Assembly (NCBI RefSeq): GCF_037042905.1
Contig: NC_087249.1
Span: forward strand, 53,350,901 to 53,414,900
Reading direction: 5' to 3'
Length of the DNA: 64,000 bases
Source: Lytechinus pictus
Taxonomy: Eukaryota; Echinodermata; Echinoidea; Temnopleuroida; Toxopneustidae
A program made the position numbers and the translations under genes. The notes below the pieces were generated by a model. It was not told the DNA's origin. It ran no database searches and saw only the letters and a list, made by a program, of their open reading frames with translations. Below are positions 25,068-32,573 of this stretch, in pieces (within the stretch, counting starts at the first letter, position 1; the number at the start of each line of letters is the position of its first letter).

Positions 25068-28000
25068 CGGCGGCGGCGGCGGCGGCGTCAACACCAAATC
25101 TTAACCTGAGGTTAAGTTTTTGAAATGACAGCATAACTTAGAAAGTATATGGTCCTAGTTCATGAAACTTGGCCATAAGGTTAATCAAGTATTACTGAAC
25201 ATCCTGCCTGAGTTTCATGTCACATGACCATGGTCAATGAACTTAGACCATGTTGGGGGAATCAACATCAAAATCTTAACCTAAGGTTAAGTTTTTGAAA
25301 TGTCAACATAACTTAGAAAATATATGGACCTAGTTCATAAAACTTATACATAAGGTTAATCAAGTATCACTGAACATCCTGCATGAGTTTCACGTCACAT
25401 GACCAAGGTCAAAGGTCATTTAGGGTCAATGAACTTTGGCCGAATTGGGGTATTTGTTGAATTACCATCATAACTTTAAAAGTTTATGGATCTGATTCAT
25501 GAAACTTGGACATAATAGTAATCAAGTATTACTGAACATCCTGTGCAAGTTTCAGGTCACATGATTAAGGTCAAAGGTCATTTAGGGTCAATGAACTTTG
25601 GTCAAATTGGGGTATTTGTTGAATTACCGCCATAACTTTGAAAGTGTGTTGGTCTAGTAAATGAAACTTGGACATAAGAGTAATCAAGTATTACTGAACA
25701 TTCTGTGCGCATTTTAGGTCACATGACCAAGGTCAAAGGTCAATGAACTTTGGCCATAATGGGGGTATCTGTTTAATTACCATTATAACTTGGAAAGTTG
25801 TTGGATCTTACTCTTGAAACTTGGACATAAGAGTAATCAAGTATCACTGAACATCCTGTGTGAGTTTCAGGTCACATGATCAAGGTCAAAGGTCATGTAA
25901 GGTCAATGAACTTTGGCCACGTTGGGGGTATTTGTTGAATTACCATCATATCTCTATAAGTGTATTGGTCTAGTTTATAAAACGTGGAAATAAGAGTAAC
26001 CAAGTATCACTGAACATCTTGTGCGAGTTATAGTACTGCTATATGCTGCTATATTGAATCGCGTGATGCAGGTGAGACGGCCAGAGGCATTCATCTTGTT
26101 GTATGTTGCAAAGTCATCATGCAGTAGCAATGTTACCAAAGTAGTAGCTTTAGAACGGAAGCCAGATCTTATTTCTACTGGACTCAAAGAAGTTTTTTGT
26201 TGTAGAATTTTTATTTTTTAATATTTCCTTCTGGAATACTTTCAGCAGTAATCACTCATAAAGAGTATTATATGTATCCATTTTTATTCACTAGGTGTAG
26301 ATTTATTAGCAGGGCAGTCCGTAGCAGCTCCACGAATGGTATCAGCAGCTGTGTCTGATGACTCTATGGCAGGAGATAGTGGGGTGTATGAGGCATCAGC
26401 TAAAAGGTACAATGACACCACTTAATTATATACTGTATTCCAATTGTAGTAATGAGTATGTCCGTAAGTCAGTTATGATATAATCATTAAATTGACTACC
26501 GATCTGCTGTATGTATACCTGAATTTTTTTTTGCAGCTCATGAATAACTAGAATTATTCATGTTGATATTTAAAAAATTTAGGTTTTACATTATTTTGAT
26601 GGGATATATTTTTCATCAGTCATATAGTCGGAGATGATAATGAAAATGGGCTTATAAAGTGCATGTCTGTTCTGTTTGAGTAAAAATATAGTTACTCCTT
26701 TGGTTTAAATATGAATGAAATATATTTCTCACAAAACCAATTGAATTGGGATGCAGGATAACATTTTCTTTAAACAAAAATATCACCTGTCCATTATGTT
26801 TCACTTTCTTGCTCTCTCTCACGCCCAGACCCGATGAGGCAGCAGGTGCGGAGGAGGCGTACGACCCAGCAAACTTTGACATGACCCAGATCCTTTTGGG
26901 TTGTCAATACGATCCTCAGGATGGTCTCATAGTGATCACCTTAGACAGCCTCAAGAACATCAGGGAACTACTACCATCTCAAAACACTCAGTTGTAAGTC
27001 AAAAGCGTCTTGCTTCCTGGGTAATCTTGGCTTGTTTCGCAGAGTTAGTGCTTCTTAGAAGCATGTTTGTTGCAATGACATGATCAACGGCTAAGGCTTT
27101 TGTAAGGCAATTCCTTGAAATAACATTTTTGATGTCCCCCACCAATTTCTCTTATTTTATAGACCATTCTGTGAACACCTCTAGTCATTGTAATTTCAGA
27201 TCATAAAGCCTTATCGTAAAGCAGGGATGTTTCATGACAAATTATTTTAGAAAGTACCCCCAAATTTTGTTCAGACATATACACGTATATATTCTGTATT
27301 TTCACACAGATATTGTCATAGCAACTCAATGTGTATTGTTTCCCATACAGTTTTATCAAAGGCAACATCCAGCCGTGCCCACCCAACTCCAACCTGAGCT
27401 TCCAGACCCCACCCCTCCAACACATGGGTGCTAGTACCGTCTCCCTGGGCCACAAGGTCACCATACCTATCAAGGACACCGAGCTTCATGCACTCACTCT
27501 ACAGATCTACATCTGTTTCTGTAACCCGGATGGGCTGGAAGACTGTCTGGTGAGTAGCATGAGAATCCTGCTTCTCTGAAGAGTCTGGGCTTGTTTTTTA
27601 ATGCAAAGGCTTGACCTGTTTTATTTGTTATATTACGAAATCAAATGAAATCGTTGACTTGGTGATGGCAGTAACCAAGAATGTGATGACCCTGCTCAGA
27701 ACCCAGGTGGGTGTTTTATAAAGCTGTTCATAAGTTATGAGTGATTTTATGAACGACTGGTGATCCTTTCTTGTGTTAAGTGATACACACAAGATTTCCA
27801 ATGGCAGTGATTTGGTTCCTAAGAAAGAGTCACCAGTTATTCATAAAGTCGCTTGTAACTTACGAACAGCTTTATGGAAATGCCCAACTGGATAAGTTAA
27901 CTGAAATGAATTGAAAATTTATTTTACCTATAGTTTTGAAAAGCACATCCACAACCTTAATATCATACATCACAAAGTGGCAAGTTATTGTCCAATGAAT

Positions 28001-31000
28001 AAATTTCAACAAAAAAAAAATGACCATCTTGCCTCATTACTGTGAACCATACCTTGGAACCCTTACGAGTGAGATGTGCAGTCACTTCTCTGTACTAATG
28101 TTAATTATAATGAATTGTTACCCTTCTTAAACATTCCTTTGACCAGGCTGGTACTCAGATCAGTCTCCTAGATGCCTGCTTGCTGAATCCTGCTTCTCCT
28201 AGATGGTATACCTTACTCAACTTCACCCAGCCAGCTTACCCTCAACATGACATAGATACAAGCAGTGAAGGAACAGCCACATGCACCAGTACTCTAGAGA
28301 GATCCAGTCAGGTAAATTAAGCATTGACAGACTTCACAGTATTGCTATCACCCAATCAGATACCAGCTCTTTCCAAGTGATTGCAATAAGGTTAATGCTG
28401 ATTGGCTGATTTTTTTTTTCAAATGTATTCTAGCTTCACTTTGATGGTCAATTCGAATTAAAGGTTATTGCATGAGGAAAGCTTTGAAGAAATTGTTAGA
28501 TTTACTTCATTTTTTGGAGTTGGGCAATAAGGTATTATCTTCAAATGAATTACTGCCAGATAATCTGCCATGTTACGTGTTGCATAACTTTCCAGCAAAT
28601 TACACATTGAAAAATTGAATTTGACTGATTTACAATTTTCTTTTGAGTTCCATTCAATCAAAATGTTTCATGAAAGAGGTGTCCCACTGGGTCAACAACC
28701 TGGTTTGATAAATTATTGATCAAATGGGCATCATTAAATTGTTTAGGATGGATTTTCACTGTCCAATAAAATCTGTTTTCCTTTCTACTAAAGACAAAAT
28801 GATTCCTTGTGTCGGAGAACCTGTTTTTTTCTGCTTACAAAGAGTTACGATTGATCCTATCAATCACAACTATGGACGGCCAGCAACGTCAACATGTGTT
28901 ATTCATGTTTGTTCAAAATATTTTTAACTATGAAGTATATTCATGCATTCATTGTTTTCTTGAAAATTCATTGTGCTTCTTTTTGTTTACAAAGGACATT
29001 GTGCAAATTTCCTATAGAAAAAATTATGACACTGATGGATTTCCATAGAGTTACGTGTGATTGGATCAATCGTAACTCTTTGTAAGACGGGGTCCTGGAT
29101 GTGATATGCATTTTTCTCCAATATTTTCTTTCATACTTTCAAATAAAAATCTTTTTAGTCTTTCAGTTGTGTATTATGACCTTTATTTTGCAGACTCCGA
29201 GTCATATGGCAGACATTTTTGATACAGCGCTTCCAGTTGAAACAAGGTATGTGTAAACGAGATCTTAATTTTCATGTTTTTTAATGCAATTTTTTCTACT
29301 TTTTGTTATCACAATAGCTTTAGAAAACAATGAAACTAATGAATGTGTTAATGGTTACATGTGGGGGCGTTGTGGTCTAGTGGTTACGAATCTCGTCTTT
29401 CAATAAGAGGGACATGAGTTCTAATCCCAGCCACGGCGTGTTTTCCTTCAGCAAGAAATTTATCCACATTGGGCTGCACTCAACCCAGATGAGGTGAATG
29501 GGTACCCGGCAGGATTAATTCCTTGAATGCACCAAGCGCCTTTAGCAGCTGGAGCTACAGCCGGGGTAATATATAGTGTGCCATTAAATAGGAAACTAGA
29601 TAAATCGGTGCTTAATAAATGCTATATATTATTATTATTAAATAGTGAATGAAACAAAAGAAAGTGGAAATTTCATAGGCATCATTTAAAAACATACGGA
29701 CATTGTACAAAATTCCTGTTCTGACCAACTAATATTGTGATTACAGTAATTAATTTCATCATTGATAATCCAGCTACTGCTGAAGGGATTTAGTGACTCG
29801 TATTTTAAGGAAGACATTCATTCATCTGCTTTTCTATTTTTTTTCTATGTCTATTAGATTACGCTCAACGTCCATGGACAGTTCACTTCTCACCTACCGT
29901 CACCCACCACCTGTTACTCAAGTGCCTCCAGACAATGCCCACCCTCCCTCATCTCAGCTATCCTATCACCATACTCCACCCCACCCCACCTCTGTCACAG
30001 GCTACATCCCACCCCCTACTTCCACCCCTTTTCACGGCTCCCCTTTGGAGGTTGGGGGTGGTGTAAGGGGAGGCGGGGACCTCGGTGCTACTCAAGATCC
30101 TATTTTCATGATGACCAACGGGTACTTGGACTCTGTGACCTCAGACAAGGACCCAGGGGATCAGTTTAGCGATTTCCCTGGACCAAGTATAACCAGGTCC
30201 AAGACCTTTGGAGGTGGATCGTCAACAGGGATGTCGAGACCTGCAATGGCAAAGGTAAATTCTACCTTCTGTTTTTCCTCCTTTTGGGGGGGGGGATGTG
30301 AATGCTTTGTTCATATATGTTTAAATTGGAAGAGTTTTTATTGTTGAAAGAAATACAGTCAGACCTGTATATTAAGACTACCCAGATAAGAGGCCACTTG
30401 ACATTTCTATAGACAGGTTCTTTATCACATGTTCCTTTCAAATGGGAGACAATCTTGGTGGCCACAAAAAAAACAGGCTTTCACTTAAGACCGATGGTTG
30501 CTAAGATAAGTTTGACTGTATAAGAATTGATTTTTTTTCATACAGCTTTTTTTTTCAATAGATCTACATTCATGCTATTTGAAATATGTTCTCTTTTAAT
30601 ATCAATTTTATCCTGATTACAGTATTCAGTCAGTTTGATTGATTACTTTGATAGTGATATGGTCCAAGGTCTAAAGATGTTTTACATGATTCTGAACAAA
30701 AGTCATCTTTATATGATTATTTTGTCGTTTTATCAGCTGAATCGCAGTGAAAGTGATGGTGCTATGGTAACGCCCAGAATGGGTCCATTCAAGAGGAATT
30801 CTTTGGAACGCAAGAGCTTACGATTTAAAAAGGTCAGTTTATCTCAATTTTTCCAGGAAATGTGCTGCATAATACCATACCTTTTACACACTCTGAATGT
30901 ATTCATTGAAATTAAAATCTTGTCTGAAATAGGTTTATCTCACTTATTAGTTAACAAATACTATATCCTTATAAAAAGAAGTGAAGCAAAACTGGGCATC

Positions 31001-32573
31001 AAAGATGGGTTTTTTTTTTGTACCATGGTTATGTTACTTACGTATGGCCAGAAAATTAGGCAGCTGAAAGTTTATTTCATTCTCTAATGTTTAATGTTAT
31101 ATATTCATTTAGAACGTAAAATAAAATAGTTATTCCATATCTTGAACATTGATTAGATATGTACACTTGGCAAATTTGAAGGTTATTTATATCAGAGGAT
31201 CAGTGTGGTAAGAATCCAAGAAGGAAATTGGAATTTCAATCTCCCCCAACCCTATACTTTCAACAAACCTGGTGGGAATAACCATGAGTCTGACCAACAT
31301 TTTTTATTGCTTTGAATTGGATAGATGCAAGGTCAAGGTAGCCGGAGGTCACCTGACTTGAGGTCAACGACCAAGGCAGCTAGGATGGAGATAGAAGCAC
31401 TCAAGACTCAAGAGGCACAACTCAATGATGATCTATTGAAATATAGGGAGATCAAGAGACAAATGGAAGAAGTACAATTAAAAGGTAAACTTAGATGCTG
31501 CATCATCTCCGTCAACATTGCTGAGGCAGCAAAACTGTATGAATGTCTTAATCAACTAGTGAACGTTGAATCTGAGTTTTTGTTTCATTATTCGAAAGTA
31601 AAACATGAGCAAAAGTTACAAACAAATGATACAAAACGTGATGACCATGTTGGATTCTGGGTTCATGAGAGAAGGATTCTTTCTCATTATCTGGAGGCAT
31701 GGTAACCTATTATATGCTGGAATGTACAGGTGTGATGTCTCATGTGACACAATTTTAAGAATTAACCAATTTTGTTTCATTTCTGCTTCCTTAATTAATT
31801 GCCACCATAGCACTCAATTAATTCTGTCATTCAATTTCATATACAAAAGCTTAAGAATTTTGTCCTATTTCATCTATCTGTTCTGCGTAGCTTTCCCCAC
31901 TATATCCCTTTTTTTATCATCCCTACAGGTAATCAGAGATCTCACCCCCGCAAACCTGACAGCGATATCCTCAAGAAACTCCTGGACAGTGCTGAGCAGG
32001 AGGCGCTGCGGAAGCAACATCAAAGAGACGCCATAGAGCAGAGGATACCCACTGAGTCTACATCAATACCTGAAGCAGATCTCATGTTGGGACATGGCTC
32101 CACGGTGATGCATACAGAGTAAGTGTCTTACGGATTCTGCCTCATGTGTTGGAGGATAATATGTTTATAGAAGCGAGCGATCGTGAGGTCCTTGTGTTTG
32201 ACAGACCACTGATTTATATTGATTGTTTTGAATATCACTCAAGCTCGCTTTGGTAAAGTAAAAATGCCCTTTATAGCTTCTGAACTTTTAGTCTGCATGG
32301 CTATACTTGTTATGAGGTCGACTTCTGCAGCAAGTAGCATGTGCAAGGGTATATCTCTAAAACCAGCCTTTGAGGCTTGGACAGAACATTTCATACCTGA
32401 TCAGAAAATGAGCATGTGTAATAATGTTTGTAGCAAAAGGGATATCTCGTTGGCCATTGATGGTTTCCCTCTTGTCTTTTACCCGTTGAAAACAAAGATA
32501 ACTATTTTTAATGCTCTTCTATTAACGTTGGTTTCACAAATACAGGAAAGAAGTCCTGACGTCAGAACTGTGA
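3529..32573 (+). CDS. WWC1: WWC-family scaffold (KIBRA), 3' part of gene, 19 exons, 5' partial
   Basis: Spliced CDS: 3529-3569, 4170-4238, 16011-16189, 18086-18134, 20206-20359, 21623-21713, 22774-22934, 23360-23516, 24078-24702, 26295-26406, 26829-26993, 27351-27549, 28147-28311, 29194-29246, 29858-30254, 30737-30832, 31325-31484, 31929-32118, 32546-32573. Each intron is GT-AG, the phases agree throughout, and the 3,091 nt give 1,029 residues plus TGA. WWC proteins are cytoplasmic scaffolds: WW domains bind PPxY partners, the C2 domain binds phospholipid and the C-terminal part binds atypical PKC; in flies and mammals they activate Hippo/LATS signalling. Landmarks shared with human KIBRA as I remember it are [12 protein letters not shown] then [44 protein letters not shown], the C2 domain, TRSKTF and LNRSESD then [10 protein letters not shown]. 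The first WW exon is outside the window. The second coiled-coil block found in vertebrates is not encoded in the expected place. Confidence 0.93.
4170..4238 (+). CDS. WWC1: WWC exon: second WW domain, first half
   Basis: A 69-bp exon preceded by a long T-rich tract and tttag, followed by gtaagt. It encodes [20 protein letters not shown] and HLN, with the first WW tryptophan and the YY pair of strand 2. Phases match both neighbours. The next intron is the largest in the window, 11.8 kb, and is filled with transposons. Confidence 0.93.
5436..5613 (-). mobile_element. Inverted-repeat element, family A, truncated
   Basis: Opens with ggtggtttcagactgcctca and runs through the tattttctgatcggtaaatt hairpin to about 5613, in reverse orientation to the other copies. 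About 300 bp of the far side are missing. Confidence 0.75.
6640..6800 (+). repeat. Dispersed repeat shared with 53200-53370
   Basis: gcataatgcagagtctgaag, gtagtgagagtgtgagacta and ggagtctagtcttcactcta recur near 53205-53365 in the same order with small changes. Ends not defined. Confidence 0.6.
7965..8433 (+). mobile_element. Inverted-repeat element, family A copy 2
   Basis: 469 bp from ggtggtttcaaaccctctat to ggcggtctgaaaccacc, colinear with the 1426 copy, including gagcatgcgcagtatggtct. Its left terminal repeat is more decayed than the right. Confidence 0.85.
8692..8890 (+). mobile_element. tRNA-derived SINE
   Basis: The head resembles a tRNA gene: A box TGGCTCAGTTGG (8703-8714) and B box GGTTCAAACC (8747-8756). 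The body (gacgttaaaagatgggagtt ... cgctgcacagcggctgccgg) does not close an acceptor stem, so it is a SINE and not a working tRNA gene. The 3' end is approximate. Confidence 0.75.
9321..9700 (+). mobile_element. 380-bp inverted-repeat element with TCA target duplication
   Basis: Ends TACCCCTTTCATAAACCCA and ttgggtttatgaaagggga, flanked by TCA on both sides (9318-9320 and 9701-9703). Many atgcggataa repeats inside. The first 13 bases match the terminus of the element at 43862, though the interiors differ. Confidence 0.82.
9750..10331 (+). mobile_element. piggyBac-like MITE, TTAA flanked, copy 1
   Basis: 582 bp starting AGGAGAATGAAACTCTTGG and ending in the inverted form (caagggtttcattctcct), with TTAA directly on each side (9746-9749 and 10332-10335). 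TTAA duplication is the hallmark of piggyBac-type transposition. Non-coding. An inverted second copy is at 21856. Confidence 0.85.
12065..12536 (+). mobile_element. Inverted-repeat element with GCGTTTATGCAAC ends
   Basis: Left end taagtcggcgtttatgcaac, right end gtgcataaacgcacctta. The interior holds repeated aatcatgatt palindromes near both ends. About 470 bp, no reading frame. Confidence 0.75.
14278..14453 (+). mobile_element. Short palindromic MITE, family C copy 1
   Basis: About 176 bp, nearly self-complementary: starts gggtgtttcataaacctgtt and ends aaacagctttatgaaacgaccc in inverted form, with a ccaatggtgaatatcattta loop. Other copies at 21812 (interrupted) and 27707. Confidence 0.8.
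16011..16189 (+). CDS. WWC1: WWC exon: end of WW2 and start of the linker
   Basis: A 179-bp exon after ctcattttag and before gtaatg. It completes WW2 with HTNQVEDPR and continues [15 protein letters not shown], nearly the human KIBRA sequence. As in human WW2, the second WW tryptophan is replaced by an aliphatic residue (Val here). The rest of the exon is rich in Gly, Pro, Thr and Gln where vertebrate KIBRA begins a long helix. Confidence 0.93.
16246..16832 (+). mobile_element. MITE family D copy 1 (AAGTCCACCC ends)
   Basis: Starts aaaggacaagtccacccaac and ends ggggtggacttgaccttt. Internal marks shared with the other copies are aaaattggatgtaaattaag, agttatgatattttgaag and a mirrored half. 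Lies just after a WWC exon. Confidence 0.85.
17467..17578 (+). repeat. 56-bp tandem duplication
   Basis: gagttaaaccatgatttctg agtgaacacattcatttgaa occurs twice, 56 bp apart, with few differences. Confidence 0.85.
18086..18134 (+). CDS. WWC1: WWC exon: short helical segment
   Basis: A 49-bp exon between ctgtttcag and gtaagt encoding [16 protein letters not shown], in phase with both neighbours. It sits where human KIBRA has the end of its first coil (HAVWEHKLGSQ); the single Trp lines up with that Trp. Confidence 0.8.
18222..18491 (+). mobile_element. MITE family E copy 1
   Basis: About 270 bp from gggccccatctacaaagagt to ctttgtaagacgggcccc, inverted at both ends, with a ttgatccaatcaattgtaac hairpin. 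A second copy in opposite orientation is at 28834. Confidence 0.82.
19989..20060 (+). repeat. (TAG)n microsatellite
   Basis: About 22 uninterrupted tag/agt triplets just before the 20206 exon. It opens poly-Ser, poly-Thr and poly-Leu frames that are artefacts. A (GT)n run lies at 19385-19420. Confidence 0.95.
20206..20359 (+). CDS. WWC1: WWC exon: KYDPDLLKA coiled-coil block
   Basis: A 154-bp exon after attatctag and before gtaagt. It encodes [18 protein letters not shown] followed by a heptad-rich helix ([20 protein letters not shown]), a clear match to KIBRA's SSSSSKYDPEILKAEIATAK. This is the best coiled-coil segment in the gene. Confidence 0.93.
20928..21154 (+). mobile_element. CAGTGGCGTA-ended inverted-repeat element
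   Basis: Ends cagtggcgtacgcagg and cctgcatacgctactg. The interior is dominated by C, G and A homopolymer runs. A related element is at 54337. Confidence 0.7.
21623..21713 (+). CDS. WWC1: WWC exon: post-coil segment
   Basis: A 91-bp exon between cattctcag and gtaaga. It encodes a Ser-rich stretch ending [15 protein letters not shown], probably the tail of the first coil block. Phases fit (2 in, 0 out). In vertebrates a long second coiled coil follows; here the next exon is Ser-rich. Confidence 0.85.
21812..22522 (+). mobile_element. Family C MITE interrupted by a nested element
   Basis: Left part ggtgggtgattcataaagcg ... gaacgac and right part gaacgactggtgatcctttc ... ttcttaaacacccatc are the two halves of a family C element, split at TTAA by the 584-bp element at 21856-22439. 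This gives a relative age: family C inserted before the piggyBac-like family. Confidence 0.78.
21856..22439 (-). mobile_element. piggyBac-like MITE, TTAA flanked, copy 2 (nested)
   Basis: 584 bp, inverted relative to the 9750 copy, ends aggagaatgaaacccttg and caagagttccattcgcct. TTAA lies on both sides (21852-21855 and 22440-22443). Inserted in a family C MITE inside a WWC intron. Confidence 0.85.
22590..22720 (+). mobile_element. SINE fragment
   Basis: A tail segment (cccactctctacttgggtgt, aaatgggtacccagt, gcttagaaatatggta) shared with the SINEs at 29360 and 56385. It lacks the tRNA-like head and lies just before a WWC exon. Confidence 0.55.
22774..22934 (+). CDS. WWC1: WWC exon: Ser-rich linker
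   Basis: A 161-bp exon after ctctccttag and before gtacac. It encodes a Ser/His/Gln-rich linker ([20 protein letters not shown] ... [20 protein letters not shown]). It replaces the segment where vertebrate KIBRA carries RLRYEEAKRRIANLK and the QLVRELEE helix. Confidence 0.85.
23360..23516 (+). CDS. WWC1: WWC exon: SSSRGSL repeat region
   Basis: A 157-bp exon after cttcctcag and before gtgggt. It encodes [20 protein letters not shown] and more RGSL/KGSL repeats, then MNDIIQQKV across the junction. This matches KIBRA's LSSGSSPGSLTSSRGSL ... ELQSKV, so the register returns to the conserved protein here. Confidence 0.92.
24078..24702 (+). CDS. WWC1: WWC exon: Pro/Gln/His-rich disordered region with a PPTY motif
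   Basis: The largest exon, 625 bp, between caattttcag and gtaaga. It starts [17 protein letters not shown] (KIBRA VEFLLLEGATGF), then a His/Pro/Gln tract ([20 protein letters not shown]), the conserved [20 protein letters not shown], and GRPPTYQQH, which contains a PPxY-type WW ligand. The Gln/His tract and PPTY are not in human KIBRA as I recall it. Confidence 0.93.
24986..26079 (+). mobile_element. 1.1-kb inverted-repeat element with CGG run and about 160-bp internal tandem units
   Basis: Bounded by inverted copies of GTCTCACCTGCAT (24986 onward and about 26066-26078). Next to the left end is gagtgagactataggcgccg and a 55-bp CGG-type run (25033-25087). Inside are about five tandem units spaced 153-175 bp, each with caagtatcactgaacatcct and a catgaccaaggtcaaaggtca-like core. 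No reading frame supports a transposase. It sits in a WWC intron. Confidence 0.75.
26295..26406 (+). CDS. WWC1: WWC exon: [20 protein letters not shown] motif
   Basis: A 112-bp exon between ttcactag and gtacaa. It encodes [20 protein letters not shown] and EASAKR, almost identical to KIBRA's [20 protein letters not shown]. This is the strongest single identity for the WWC family outside the WW and C2 domains. Confidence 0.96.
26829..26993 (+). CDS. WWC1: WWC exon: start of C2 domain
   Basis: A 165-bp exon after acgcccag and before gtaagt. After an acidic lead it encodes [20 protein letters not shown] and [11 protein letters not shown], the first C2 strands (KIBRA TRIQIALKYDEKNKQFAILI). Confidence 0.93.
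27351..27549 (+). CDS. WWC1: WWC exon: C2 domain core
   Basis: A 199-bp exon after cccatacag and before gtgagt. It encodes [20 protein letters not shown] and continues to [20 protein letters not shown]. It matches KIBRA's VNIRVAVLPCSES ... LHQKTLRVDVCTTDRSHLEECL. The usual C2 calcium-binding aspartates are not obvious. Confidence 0.92.
27707..27887 (+). mobile_element. Short palindromic MITE, family C copy 3
   Basis: About 180 bp: gtgggtgttttataaagctg at the left, cgaacagctttatggaaatgcccaa at the right as the inverted copy, with gaacgactggtgatcctttc inside. In a WWC intron. Confidence 0.78.
28147..28311 (+). CDS. WWC1: WWC exon: end of C2 domain
   Basis: A 165-bp exon after tttgaccag and before gtaaat. 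It encodes [20 protein letters not shown] then YTLLNF, closing the C2 fold (KIBRA GGAQISLAEVCRSGERSTRWYNLLS). A Ser/Thr-rich tail follows. Confidence 0.94.
28834..29096 (-). mobile_element. MITE family E copy 2
   Basis: Ends cttacaaagagttacgattg and cgtaactctttgtaagacgg. Shares attttcaagaaaacaatga and catcagtgtcataatttt with the 18222 copy, in reverse orientation. Confidence 0.8.
29194..29246 (+). CDS. WWC1: WWC exon: short linker after C2
   Basis: A 53-bp exon between attttgcag and gtatgt, encoding [18 protein letters not shown]. The phases (0 in, 2 out) match its neighbours, which is the main support for this small exon. Confidence 0.75.
29359..29642 (+). mobile_element. tRNA-derived SINE with ATT tail
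   Basis: A-box-like tggtctagtggtta and B-box-like gagttctaatccc head, a body with tgaatgggtacccggcagg, and a 3' end tgctatatattattattatta. Body shared with the 56385 SINE. Confidence 0.78.
29858..30254 (+). CDS. WWC1: WWC exon: Pro-rich linker and TRSKTF motif
   Basis: A 397-bp exon after gtctattag and before gtaaat. It is Pro/His/Ser-rich, then [20 protein letters not shown], matching KIBRA's IIRSKTFSPG. The human Glu-rich acidic stretch between C2 and this motif has no counterpart here. Confidence 0.9.
30354..30520 (+). mobile_element. Small MITE with TACAGTCA ends
   Basis: About 167 bp bounded by tacagtcagacc and taagtttgactgta as inverted ends, with ttaagac/cttaagac near both. In a WWC intron. 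Confidence 0.6.
30737..30832 (+). CDS. WWC1: WWC exon: LNRSESD ... [10 protein letters not shown], atypical-PKC region
   Basis: A 96-bp exon between tttatcag and gtcagt. It encodes [20 protein letters not shown] then [12 protein letters not shown], close to KIBRA's LNRSDSD ... FVRNSLERRSVRMKR. In human KIBRA this basic, Ser-rich region is described as bound and phosphorylated by atypical PKC. Confidence 0.94.
31325..31484 (+). CDS. WWC1: WWC exon: C-terminal coiled coil
   Basis: A 160-bp exon after attggatag and before gtaaac. It encodes [20 protein letters not shown] and a charged helix running to [15 protein letters not shown], equivalent to the KIBRA C-terminal coil (QEISVLKELKEQLEQAK). 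The polypyrimidine tract is weak, but both phases match. Confidence 0.88.
31929..32118 (+). CDS. WWC1: WWC exon: [14 protein letters not shown] helix
   Basis: A 190-bp exon between atccctacag and gtaagt. It encodes [20 protein letters not shown] and a Gln-rich helix, aligning with KIBRA's EDERFRLLLRMLEKR. It ends in phase 2. Confidence 0.88.
32546..32573 (+). CDS. WWC1: WWC terminal coding exon, PDZ-ligand-like C-terminus
   Basis: After cacaaatacag the joined frame reads EKEVLTSEL and stops at TGA 32571-32573. The last four residues, TSEL, fit a class I PDZ ligand (S/T-x-hydrophobic). Human KIBRA ends ADDV, also a PDZ-ligand type, so the function may be kept with another sequence. Confidence 0.8.

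Larger units (their letters stand above)
26407..32545 (+). other. WWC introns between 26.4 and 32.5 kb
   Basis: Introns of about 300-850 bp with the listed MITEs and SINE. The rest is unremarkable AT-rich sequence with no additional exon. Confidence 0.6.

Noticed and set aside
24913..25134. Poly-Ala frame
   Set aside because: Translation of the CGG run inside a repeat element.
28809..29085. Overlapping frames with recurring peptide similarity to 18231-18536
   Set aside because: The similarity comes from two copies of MITE family E, not from coding.
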